Positions 38,088 through 44,868 of a stretch of DNA of 64,000 bases are shown piece by piece. The DNA is taken from NCBI RefSeq assembly GCF_029194005.1, contig NZ_JARFVA010000001.1:248001-312000 (forward strand). The letters are read 5' to 3'. Position numbers and translations under genes: made by a program. The notes beneath the pieces are model-generated. The model was not told the DNA's origin, searched no databases, and was given only the letters and a program-made list of their open reading frames with translations. The stretch comes from Flagellimonas okinawensis. GTDB taxonomy: Bacteria > Bacteroidota > Bacteroidia > Flavobacteriales > Flavobacteriaceae. The first letter of the stretch is position 1. Each line of letters opens with the position of its first letter.

Positions 38088-39764
38088 TTAGAACAAATCG
38101 GTAACACAGCCTTTTGCTGCAGACGAAACCGTTTTGGCGTATTTATATAAGCTCCCTGACTTCACTTTGAGCTCAGGTTGCTTCCATTCTTTTCTTCGCT
38201 TTTCGAACTCTTCGTCCGATATGTTTATGTTGATGGTATTCTTGACAGCATCAATAGTGATTTCATCGCCATCCTTTACCAATGCGATTCCTCCACCGAC
38301 TTGAGCTTCGGGAGAAACGTGGCCCACTACAAATCCATGGGAACCACCGGAGAACCTACCATCTGTGATCAAGGCTACATCCTTACCAAGACCTGCTCCC
38401 ATGATGGCGGAAGTTGGCTTTAGCATTTCTGGCATACCTGGAGCTCCTTTTGGGCCCTCGTAACGGATAACCACAACATCTCCTTTTTGAACTTTTCCTG
38501 TGTGAATGCCTTCGTTTACCGCAGCCTCGCTATCAAAAACACGTGCGGTTCCCGTAAATTCCAGACCTTCCTTACCTGTGATTTTAGCCACAGCACCTTC
38601 AGATGCCAAGTTTCCATATAATATACGGATATGCCCCGTTTCTTTAATCGGCTGGTCTTTCTTTCTTATAATGTCTTGGCCTTCGGCTAAATCCGGGGCA
38701 TCCAACAAATTTTCCGCCAATGTTTTTCCAGTAACTGTCATACAATCACCATGAAGCATTCCTTCCTTCAACATATATTTCAATACCGCGGGAACACCTC
38801 CAACCTTGTGCAAGTCCTCCATTAAGTACTTACCACTTGGCTTTAAATCGGCCAACAATGGGGTGGATTCACTAATTCTTGTAATGTCTTCCAATGTAAA
38901 ATCTACCTCAGCAGCATGGGCAATTGCCATAAAGTGAAGCACGGCATTGGTTGAACCACCAAGTACGGTGACCAACCTAAATGCGTTTTCCAAGGATTTT
39001 TTGGTCACAATATCCCTTGGTTTGATATCTTCTTTCAATAAATGATACAGAGCTGCGCCCGAAGCTTCACAGTCTGCTTGCTTTTTATCGTTTACTGCTG
39101 GAATTGAGGAATTGAAAGGCATGGACATCCCCATGGCCTCAATGGCCGAAGCCATGGTATTGGCAGTATACATACCCCCACAGGCACCAGCACCCGGACA
39201 AGCTTTATGAATGACTTCTTTAAATTCCTTCTCGTCTATGGTTCCCGCAACCTTTTGCCCGTAAGCTTCAAAAGCTGAGATAATATCCAGTTTTTTGTTG
39301 TTATGGCACCCAGGAGCAATGGTTCCGCCATACACTAATATGGAAGGTCGGTTCAATCGTAATTGAGCCATTAAGGCTCCTGGCATGTTTTTATCACAAC
39401 CTACAACCGTTACAAGTCCATCATAACTCATGGCGTGTATTACGGTTTCGATGGAGTCGGCAATGATATCCCGCGATGGCAATGAATATCGCATACCTGG
39501 GGTACCGTTAGATATCCCGTCACTCACTCCAATGGTATTAAAAATAAGACCCACCAAATTAGAGGACTCGACTCCTTTTTTTACCTCAAGGGCTAAATCA
39601 TTCAAATGCATGTTACAGGGGTTGCCCTCGTATCCTGTACTTGCTATTCCGATTAAAGGTTTTTGTAGATCTTCATCTGTTAGCCCAATTGCATGTAACA
39701 TAGCTTGAGCGGCCGGCAGCGTTGGGTCTTGTGTTACTTTCTTACTAAACTTGTTCAATTCCAT
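38088..39764 (-). CDS. ilvD: Dihydroxy-acid dehydratase
   Basis: The 558-residue protein carries the Fe-S cysteines in [22 protein letters not shown] and [17 protein letters not shown], and ends with the conserved [19 protein letters not shown] region. It dehydrates dihydroxy acids in valine and isoleucine synthesis. I chose the ATG giving MELNKFSKK over a TTG two codons upstream. It is the first gene of ilvD-ilvB-ilvN-ilvC-ilvA and lies about 190 nt downstream of the attenuator terminator. Confidence 0.95.
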   Translation of the reverse strand: MELNKFSKKVTQDPTLPAAQAMLHAIGLTDEDLQKPLIGIASTGYEGNPCNMHLNDLALEVKKGVESSNLVGLIFNTIGVSDGISNGTPGMRYSLPSRDIIADSIETVIHAMSYDGLVTVVGCDKNMPGALMAQLRLNRPSILVYGGTIAPGCHNNKKLDIISAFEAYGQKVAGTIDEKEFKEVIHKACPGAGACGGMYTANTMASAIEAMGMSMPFNSSIPAVNDKKQADCEASGAALYHLLKEDIKPRDIVTKKSLENAFRLVTVLGGSTNAVLHFMAIAHAAEVDFTLEDITRISESTPLLADLKPSGKYLMEDLHKVGGVPAVLKYMLKEGMLHGDCMTVTGKTLAENLLDAPDLAEGQDIIRKKDQPIKETGHIRILYGNLASEGAVAKITGKEGLEFTGTARVFDSEAAVNEGIHTGKVQKGDVVVIRYEGPKGAPGMPEMLKPTSAIMGAGLGKDVALITDGRFSGGSHGFVVGHVSPEAQVGGGIALVKDGDEITIDAVKNTININISDEEFEKRRKEWKQPELKVKSGSLYKYAKTVSSAAKGCVTDLF

Positions 39765-39813
39765 TATCAAATTTCATTCAAATACAGTATTCTTATGAAT
39801 ATATACCGCAATT

Positions 39814-39821
39814 CAAAGATA
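39814..39821 (-). promoter_or_regulatory. Possible internal promoter between attenuator and ilvD
   Basis: The minus strand reads TATCTTTG, an exact TAnnTTTG match, 50 bases before the ilvD ATG and downstream of the attenuator. It may give attenuation-independent basal transcription. Confidence 0.4.
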
Positions 39822-39955
39822 AATGTTTAAAAAACCCTAGATTTTTAACAGTTGTAAGCTGTTTAAATCCACTGGAAACATAATATAGTTATTTTACTGT
39901 ATTTCAGTTATTTAGATTGTTTAAAATTCCAGTATTCAATTAATTTTATTGTAAT

Positions 39956-39993
39956 AAAAAAGGCCTGTATCGCGTGGGATACAGGCCTTTTTT
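39956..39993 (-). terminator. Attenuator terminator of the ilv operon
   Basis: On the minus strand GGCCTGTATC, loop CCACGC and GATACAGGCC form a perfect 10-bp stem, extended by six A-T pairs and ended by six T. It lies 19 nt after the leader peptide stop codon. It also serves as the only terminator after the pxp operon. Confidence 0.93.
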
Positions 39994-40014
39994 CGTCAAT
40001 AGAAAGTCTGCATC
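39978..40014 (-). ncRNA. Antiterminator hairpin of the ilv attenuator
   Basis: The RNA segment GAUGCAGACUUU (40014-40003) can pair with AAAGGCCUGUAUC in the terminator's 5' arm (39990-39978): seven contiguous pairs GAUGCAG/CUGUAUC with one G-U, then a mismatch, then CUUU with AAGG or AAAG. The 5' segment begins in the leader stop codon. A ribosome at the stop would cover it and let the terminator form. A ribosome stalled on the Val/Ile codons would leave it free. A small CCCA-GAAA-UGGG hairpin (40028-40017) precedes it and may act as a pause site. Confidence 0.75.
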
Positions 40015-40069
40015 ACCCCATTTCTGGGATAATAATGACCTCGACAATGACTTGTTTGTTTGTTTTCAT
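40013..40069 (-). CDS. ilv operon leader peptide
   Basis: A short frame encodes MKTNKQVIVEVIIIPEMG and then TGA. Residues 7-14 are V-I-V-E-V-I-I-I, that is three Val and four Ile in eight codons, the two amino acids whose synthesis the downstream operon completes. It is followed at once by the antiterminator and terminator. This is the control peptide of a ribosome-mediated attenuator, as in the classical ilv leaders of enterobacteria. It starts 55 bases after the pxpC stop codon. The A-rich sequence before the ATG suits Bacteroidota initiation. Confidence 0.88.
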   Translation of the reverse strand: MKTNKQVIVEVIIIPEMG

Positions 40070-40124
40070 TATTCAATGGTACAAAAAAATGATGAAAGTA
40101 GATTTACTATGAGGTTAATAATTT

Positions 40125-40964
40125 TCAGACGAGTTTAAACTTCAATTCATCCCCAAACTTTTTCTGGGCAAGTACGGCAATAGATTCCTCACTGAGTTGA
40201 AGTATACGAGGATAGCCGCCCGTGGTTTGGCCGTCTTTCATTAAAATAATCATACGGCCTGCAGGGGTCAATTGAATGGTTCCGGGCAATGTTCCCGAAG
40301 TTAGCATGGAGTGGGAATGACCCGTAATCAATTCAGAAATTTGATAGGCCATCCGGTTATTTTCTTTGGACACGGAATAAGGCTTTGCAAATATCTCGGT
40401 TAGTTGACCATCCGATAGCAATGAGAATTCTGGGCCTTTGTAAACTTTTAAAACATTATGGTCAAAATGGTCGTCAATCTTTACTTCTGATATTTTAGGC
40501 TCATAGGAGACTGTTTCTTTGTAGGGCACCTCATCCCCATCCTTGAGTCGTGATGATTTTGTGACAGGATAAAATTGCGAACGACTATCCAGTAATTTTT
40601 CCGACTGAAAACCTCCTTTAATGGCCAAATAGCCCCTAAAGCCTTTTTCGAGCCGCCCATAAGAAAGAATATCGCCTTTACCTATTTTGATTACAGTATA
40701 ATTATCGATGGGCTCATTGTTCAACGTGGCCACAATATGAGCACCGGACAAACTAATATAGGTTTCCGCATCAAACTGCAATGTTGGCCCTGTCATGGTA
40801 ATTTCGAGCACAGCATCATTCTCGTCGTTCTCAAGTAAGAGATTTGCCTTTTTAACCGATTCCACATCCATGGCACCGGCAATGGGCACACCAATATCAC
40901 GGTGTCCGAACCTTCCAAGGTCCTGGATACTCAGATAAAGCCCTGCTTTCAACACTTTAAGCAT
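40125..40964 (-). CDS. pxpC: 5-oxoprolinase subunit C (carboxyltransferase domain, AHS2 type)
   Basis: The 279-residue protein matches the AHS2/KipA half of the biotin-dependent carboxyltransferase fold, with LSIQDLGRFGHRDIGVPIAG at the N-terminus and TGGYPRILQLSEESIAVLAQ at the C-terminus. With PxpA and PxpB it forms the ATP-dependent 5-oxoprolinase that opens 5-oxoproline to glutamate. Its start overlaps the pxpB stop by 8 bases. It is the last gene of the operon. Confidence 0.93.
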   Translation of the reverse strand: MLKVLKAGLYLSIQDLGRFGHRDIGVPIAGAMDVESVKKANLLLENDENDAVLEITMTGPTLQFDAETYISLSGAHIVATLNNEPIDNYTVIKIGKGDILSYGRLEKGFRGYLAIKGGFQSEKLLDSRSQFYPVTKSSRLKDGDEVPYKETVSYEPKISEVKIDDHFDHNVLKVYKGPEFSLLSDGQLTEIFAKPYSVSKENNRMAYQISELITGHSHSMLTSGTLPGTIQLTPAGRMIILMKDGQTTGGYPRILQLSEESIAVLAQKKFGDELKFKLV

Positions 40965-41691
40965 TCAAAACAACTTTTTCAGGTTCATAAATACCTACTT
41001 CGCCTTCAATTTTATGAAGCTTATATTCGGCCTTGGATATACTTTCAAACTGAATCTTGTCCCCCACTTTCACAAAACAAGGAGCCTTTTTAGTGGGGTC
41101 GAACAAATCTACTGGACAATTACCGATAATGTTCCAACCACCAGGCGAATCCTGTGGGTAAATACCTGTTTGCTTGCTAGCCAAACCTACCGAACCTTTA
41201 TGTACTTTTAACCGCGGCTCAGCTCGACGCGGAATCTCTAAGGAAGATGGTAGTCCGCCCAAATACATGAATCCCGGCAAAAACCCTATACCATAAACCA
41301 CATACTGATGTGATGTATGCTGTTCTATTAGTTCATCTACGGTAAGTCCCAAAGTTTTGGAAGCCTCTTCGATATCCATTCCAAATTCAAGGTCGTAGCA
41401 TACGGGCAGCGTCCATAAATGTTGAACTCGCTCCGTTTTAGATTTGGCTTGCCGTTCATGGCATTCCAAAATCATGCTCTTGGTATCCTCAAAATCAATA
41501 TGATCTTGATTATAGACCATTGTTAAAGAGTTATAGGCAACGGACATTTCCCAGCCGGGAATTTTCAGTTCCTTAAAGGCATCCATAAAATCAAGGATAT
41601 CTGCTAGAATGGATTCGCTCACCTTTTCGGGCCATTCTACTAAAACAGCTCGTTCTCCGAAAGGCTTAATACTTATGGGGTAACTTTTCAC
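40957..41691 (-). CDS. pxpB: 5-oxoprolinase subunit B (AHS1 type)
   Basis: The 244-residue protein is the AHS1/KipI half, with the cyclophilin-like core YGIGFLPGFMYLGGLP, PRRAEPRLKVHKGSVGLASK and TGIYPQDSPGGWNIIGNCP. It pairs with PxpC, whose start it overlaps. Its own start overlaps the pxpA stop by 4 bases, indicating translational coupling in the order A-B-C. Confidence 0.94.
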   Translation of the reverse strand: MKSYPISIKPFGERAVLVEWPEKVSESILADILDFMDAFKELKIPGWEMSVAYNSLTMVYNQDHIDFEDTKSMILECHERQAKSKTERVQHLWTLPVCYDLEFGMDIEEASKTLGLTVDELIEQHTSHQYVVYGIGFLPGFMYLGGLPSSLEIPRRAEPRLKVHKGSVGLASKQTGIYPQDSPGGWNIIGNCPVDLFDPTKKAPCFVKVGDKIQFESISKAEYKLHKIEGEVGIYEPEKVVLNA

Positions 41692-42431
41692 TTTGCTAAT
41701 TGCACCTGATTTTGGGGTAATGCTGTAGAAAGATACATTAATATTTTTAATGCAGAAACCGTATCGCCATGTATACAGAGGGTATCAGCTTTTATTTTGA
41801 AAGAATCACCGTTCACAGCCAAAACCTCATCTTTTTTAATGATGGGCAATACATGTTTTAAAACAGCTTCGGGCTCCTCTATCAATGCGTTTTGTTCCTT
41901 TCTGGACACAAGGGATAAATCCGGGTTGTAGTTTCTATCCGCAAAGGCTTCAAACCAAATTTTAAATCCTCTCTCCACTGCTATTCTTGTAATTACAGAA
42001 TGGAAGGGAACATAAACAATGGCCTTCTCTTTATACTCTTGAATGGCATCCAAATATAATTTTGCCAATCCTTCATCCTTGGCCGTTTGATTGTATAAGG
42101 CTCCATGGGCTTTAATATGATGCAACGGCAGACCTACTTGTTTCAACACCTCATCAAAGTCGAACAATTGTTTCCGGATACTTTTAATTAGATCATGGTC
42201 CGAAATAAGCATCACTTCCCTTCCAAAATTGGCTTTATCGGGAAATGAAGGGTGCGAACCAACCTTAATATTATGTTGTTTGGCGAGGGATACTACCCTA
42301 AGCATGGTTTCCAAATCTCCTGCATGCCCCCCACAAGCAATATTACACGAACTGATATATGGGAAAATTTCACCTTCATTGCCTACCCCCTCACCTACAT
42401 CACAGTTAATATCTATGCTAAACTCTTCCAT
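41688..42431 (-). CDS. pxpA: 5-oxoprolinase subunit A (LamB/YcsF family)
   Basis: The 247-residue protein has the LamB/YcsF signature IDINCDVGEG followed by SCNIACGGHAGD and GSHPSFPDKANFGRE, and ends with the AVNGDSFKIKADTLCIHGDT region. It is the catalytic partner that binds 5-oxoproline in the PxpABC complex. It touches the upstream permease gene (one-base overlap of stop and start), so a transporter is made with the enzyme. Confidence 0.94.
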   Translation of the reverse strand: MEEFSIDINCDVGEGVGNEGEIFPYISSCNIACGGHAGDLETMLRVVSLAKQHNIKVGSHPSFPDKANFGREVMLISDHDLIKSIRKQLFDFDEVLKQVGLPLHHIKAHGALYNQTAKDEGLAKLYLDAIQEYKEKAIVYVPFHSVITRIAVERGFKIWFEAFADRNYNPDLSLVSRKEQNALIEEPEAVLKHVLPIIKKDEVLAVNGDSFKIKADTLCIHGDTVSALKILMYLSTALPQNQVQLAK

Positions 42432-43627
42432 TAAAACAATCCGATCACTTTTAGTACACTTTTCGCCCCAAGGAATATCGCAAATACCACAATGGCTACC
42501 CCGAAAGCATTCTGCATCATGGAGTTTCTGTTTTCACCCATCACAGATTTCTTGTTCACTACCCACAGTAGCAGCAAAGCCATCACGGGAAGCAATACAC
42601 CATTGGCCACTTGTGCAAATTGAATCACTTCAATGGGTTTAATATCAAAAGAAAGGAAAACAACACCGCACAACAGTACAATACCCCAGACCATTTTAAA
42701 TTTTTTATTCTGCATACCACCTTCCCAACCAAAACAACTACTGGCCACATAGGCCGCAGCCAAAGGAGCCGTTATCGCTGATGTGATCCCGGCCGCCAAT
42801 AGACCTATTGCCATAAACAAGAATGCCATTTTACCGAATAACGGTTCCAAAGCAATGGCCATATCCAAAGCGTTATTGATTTCTGAAATGGGCGCTGCAG
42901 AAGCCGTGACCAAAATAGCCATGGAAACCAGACCTCCCAACCCAATGGAGATGGTCGTATCCCAGTTCACAGCTTTTAAATCACTTTTTGAATTCCATTT
43001 TTCTTTGACCAAAGAAGCATGCAAAAAAAGATTGTATGGAACTACCGTTGTACCCACAAGAGCTACAACAGTTAATAATCCATTTTCAGGTAGTTTTGGT
43101 ACAAACAATCCTTTTATTATTTCCAACATGGATGGCTGGGTGATTATGGCACACACCACGAAACTAACCCCCATTACCCCTACCAGTCCAACAAATATTT
43201 TTTCCAAAATCTTGTAACTACTGAACCATAATAATAGAAATATGACGCCTCCAATAAAAACCGGTAAAAAAGGTCTGAGTTGAGGTTGGGGAAATAATTG
43301 CTCGAGCCCAAGTGTTGCACCTCCAATGTTACCTGCTTCGTAGGCTGCATTGCCAACTAAAATTGCTCCCAAAACTATGGCGATAACAATATTTCTGACC
43401 CAAGGGGTTTTAAGCTCTTTACGCACCACGTCCAAAAGGCCGCTTTGTGTTACAAGACCAATTCTCCCTGCCATTCCCTGCAATACAATGGTAGCAATGA
43501 TCGAAATTAAAAGAGCCCACAACAAAGCATAGCCAAAACGGGCTCCGGCAAGGGTACACATAGTTATGGTTCCCGGTCCCACAAAGGCTGCTGCGACCAG
43601 AACTCCCGGTCCTATTTTTTTAAACAT
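42431..43627 (-). CDS. Nramp-superfamily permease lacking the metal-binding motifs
   Basis: The 398-residue protein has about 11 membrane helices and the Nramp (LeuT-fold) pattern, but the motifs that bind divalent metal are changed. The TM1 DPGN motif reads GPGT (17-20, in AAFVGPGTITMC), and the TM6 MPH motif reads VPY (196-198, in TTVVPYNLFLHASL). Without the Asp, Asn and Met ligands it is unlikely to be a normal Mn or Fe importer. It is the first gene of the pxp operon, so uptake of 5-oxoproline or a related small molecule is a reasonable inference. Automated annotation would probably read divalent metal transporter. Confidence 0.85.
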   Translation of the reverse strand: MFKKIGPGVLVAAAFVGPGTITMCTLAGARFGYALLWALLISIIATIVLQGMAGRIGLVTQSGLLDVVRKELKTPWVRNIVIAIVLGAILVGNAAYEAGNIGGATLGLEQLFPQPQLRPFLPVFIGGVIFLLLWFSSYKILEKIFVGLVGVMGVSFVVCAIITQPSMLEIIKGLFVPKLPENGLLTVVALVGTTVVPYNLFLHASLVKEKWNSKSDLKAVNWDTTISIGLGGLVSMAILVTASAAPISEINNALDMAIALEPLFGKMAFLFMAIGLLAAGITSAITAPLAAAYVASSCFGWEGGMQNKKFKMVWGIVLLCGVVFLSFDIKPIEVIQFAQVANGVLLPVMALLLLWVVNKKSVMGENRNSMMQNAFGVAIVVFAIFLGAKSVLKVIGLF

Positions 43628-43756
43628 GGATTCTTTGGTTTTGGTGCGCTTAAATTAAAAGTATAAATGGACAAATCATGCATTTCATCCGAAAAAGTGT
43701 ATTTCGTCTAAAAGTGAAATGCCGTACGTCGATTTTTTATACTATTTCAAAAATCT

Positions 43757-43764
43757 CAAAGTTA
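43757..43764 (-). promoter_or_regulatory. Candidate promoter element for the permease-pxp operon
   Basis: The minus strand reads TAACTTTG, an exact TAnnTTTG match. It would give a leader of about 120 nt before the permease start. No TTG at the ideal -33 spacing. Confidence 0.35.
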
Positions 43765-43807
43765 TAATAGTCCCAAATCATACTTAGACTTAAACCTGAC
43801 AAAACTT

Positions 43808-44251
43808 ATGACATGTAAGGATTGCGGCAAAGACATTAACCCCCAACAGTTTAAAGATTCGAAAGAGTCTTTAGGTGTAGCGCTTTGCGAAAGACATACA
43901 CGCCTCATTAAAAAGGTGATCCTGGACAACGACACCCCGATTGATGCCATTCATTTATTTTATGCATTAAAAGATGCCGGAGTCTACCCCATGCTAGAAT
44001 GGTGGGATGGTAAAAAATCTGTTGACATTGCTATATCAAGAGTCAAGCTTAACATTGAGATTGACAAAAATTACAACATGATTACGCATGAACAAGCCAT
44101 TAGCGACTTGGAAGATGCCATGCATTCGTTTAAAAACGGCTTTACGACCATACGTATACCTCATCTGGCAATAAAATATTACCTAGAAGAAACTGTTGAA
44201 AATATACTTGGAATTATTTCAGGGCTAAAGGCTAACATCAAAGCAATTTAA
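43808..44251 (+). CDS. Zinc-finger protein with DUF559/Vsr-like endonuclease fold (putative)
   Basis: I do not recognise a named gene. The 147-residue protein begins with a likely metal knuckle, Cys3-x2-Cys6 and Cys27-x2-His30, followed by a helix-rich middle. The C-terminal half (about 58-140) has the strand order of the small endonuclease fold seen in DUF559 and Vsr proteins: MLEWWDGKKSVDIAI (Asp73), LNIEID (Glu84, Asp86), a helix after His94, then GFTTIRIPHLAI. The charged positions are consistent with an active site, but the usual ExK reads ExD. It ends 4 bases inside the convergent cupin gene. The nuclease idea is inference. Confidence 0.65.
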   Translation: MTCKDCGKDINPQQFKDSKESLGVALCERHTRLIKKVILDNDTPIDAIHLFYALKDAGVYPMLEWWDGKKSVDIAISRVKLNIEIDKNYNMITHEQAISDLEDAMHSFKNGFTTIRIPHLAIKYYLEETVENILGIISGLKANIKAI

Positions 44252-44658
44252 TCACAGTACTGGACACTGCTCGCTTTTTTCGTGTGCTTGTATTCCAGAA
44301 TGTTAATGACCACCGTGTCCTCACCGATGTTCTCTAAATCGTTGACATAGTTCTTGCCCTTATTTTCGAAATATTCGGTATCACCTTGGTTCAGTTTTAT
44401 CATATCGATTTTTCCATTTCCATATCTGGTAATCAATAAGCCGCCTGTTGTGCACACCCATCCATAATTGACATTGTGCCTTCTAAACGACAAGCGTTCT
44501 CCCGGAAGTAATCGTAAGTCCCAAAGTTTTATACCATCGTTTTCAAAAACCAAACGATCGCTCAAAGAATTTTTTATTTCTTGATGTAGCAACTCATCAA
44601 TCCTCTCCTGCTCCCAAGGGTCAAAATTACCCGTTGGGTTCAACTCCACACATTGCAT
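44248..44658 (-). CDS. Cupin-like protein
   Basis: The 136-residue protein has a helical start and then a small beta-barrel resembling a cupin: LWDLRLLPGERLSFRRHNVN, YGWVCTTGGLLITRY and IKLNQGDTEYFENKG. The classical metal-binding histidines are largely absent (only HN in the first motif), so enzymatic activity is uncertain; a ligand-binding or sensory role is possible. A perfect TACTTTTG promoter element precedes it. It shares a divergent control region with the M20 peptidase gene. Confidence 0.65.
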   Translation of the reverse strand: MQCVELNPTGNFDPWEQERIDELLHQEIKNSLSDRLVFENDGIKLWDLRLLPGERLSFRRHNVNYGWVCTTGGLLITRYGNGKIDMIKLNQGDTEYFENKGKNYVNDLENIGEDTVVINILEYKHTKKASSVQYCD

Positions 44659-44683
44659 GTACTATTATTTTCTAAAAACTGGG

Positions 44684-44691
44684 CAAAAGTA
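44684..44691 (-). promoter_or_regulatory. Promoter -7 element for the cupin-like gene
   Basis: The minus strand reads TACTTTTG, an exact TAnnTTTG match, 26 bases before the ATG. Confidence 0.45.
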
Positions 44692-44701
44692 CACCTTAAT
44701 C

Positions 44702-44725
44702 AACTTAATTACAGTAGATTAAGTT
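44702..44725. promoter_or_regulatory. Inverted repeat, candidate operator in divergent region
   Basis: AACTTAAT (44702-44709) and ATTAAGTT (44718-44725) are perfect 8-bp complements with an 8-nt spacer. It covers the -33 area of the cupin promoter, a position typical for a repressor or activator site. Confidence 0.4.
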
Positions 44726-44868
44726 ACTTTTAACGTATTGCTTGACTATCTCTCTAAATAAATAGGAATTATTATCAATTTATTCAGTATCCAAGGATTA
44801 AATTATTTTTTTCTGATTGATTCACTGATGATTTTTATCTAATTTGGGACAAACAACCAAAACCAACC

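Larger units (their letters stand above)
39765..40124 (-). promoter_or_regulatory. Regulatory leader region of the ilv operon
   Basis: This 360-base gap between pxpC and ilvD holds a leader peptide, a competing antiterminator and terminator, and, nearer to ilvD, a second promoter element. Upstream of the leader peptide the best -7 candidate is TTTTTTTG at 40082-40089 (one mismatch), with no good -33 element, so the leader promoter is uncertain and read-through from the pxp operon is possible. Confidence 0.75.
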
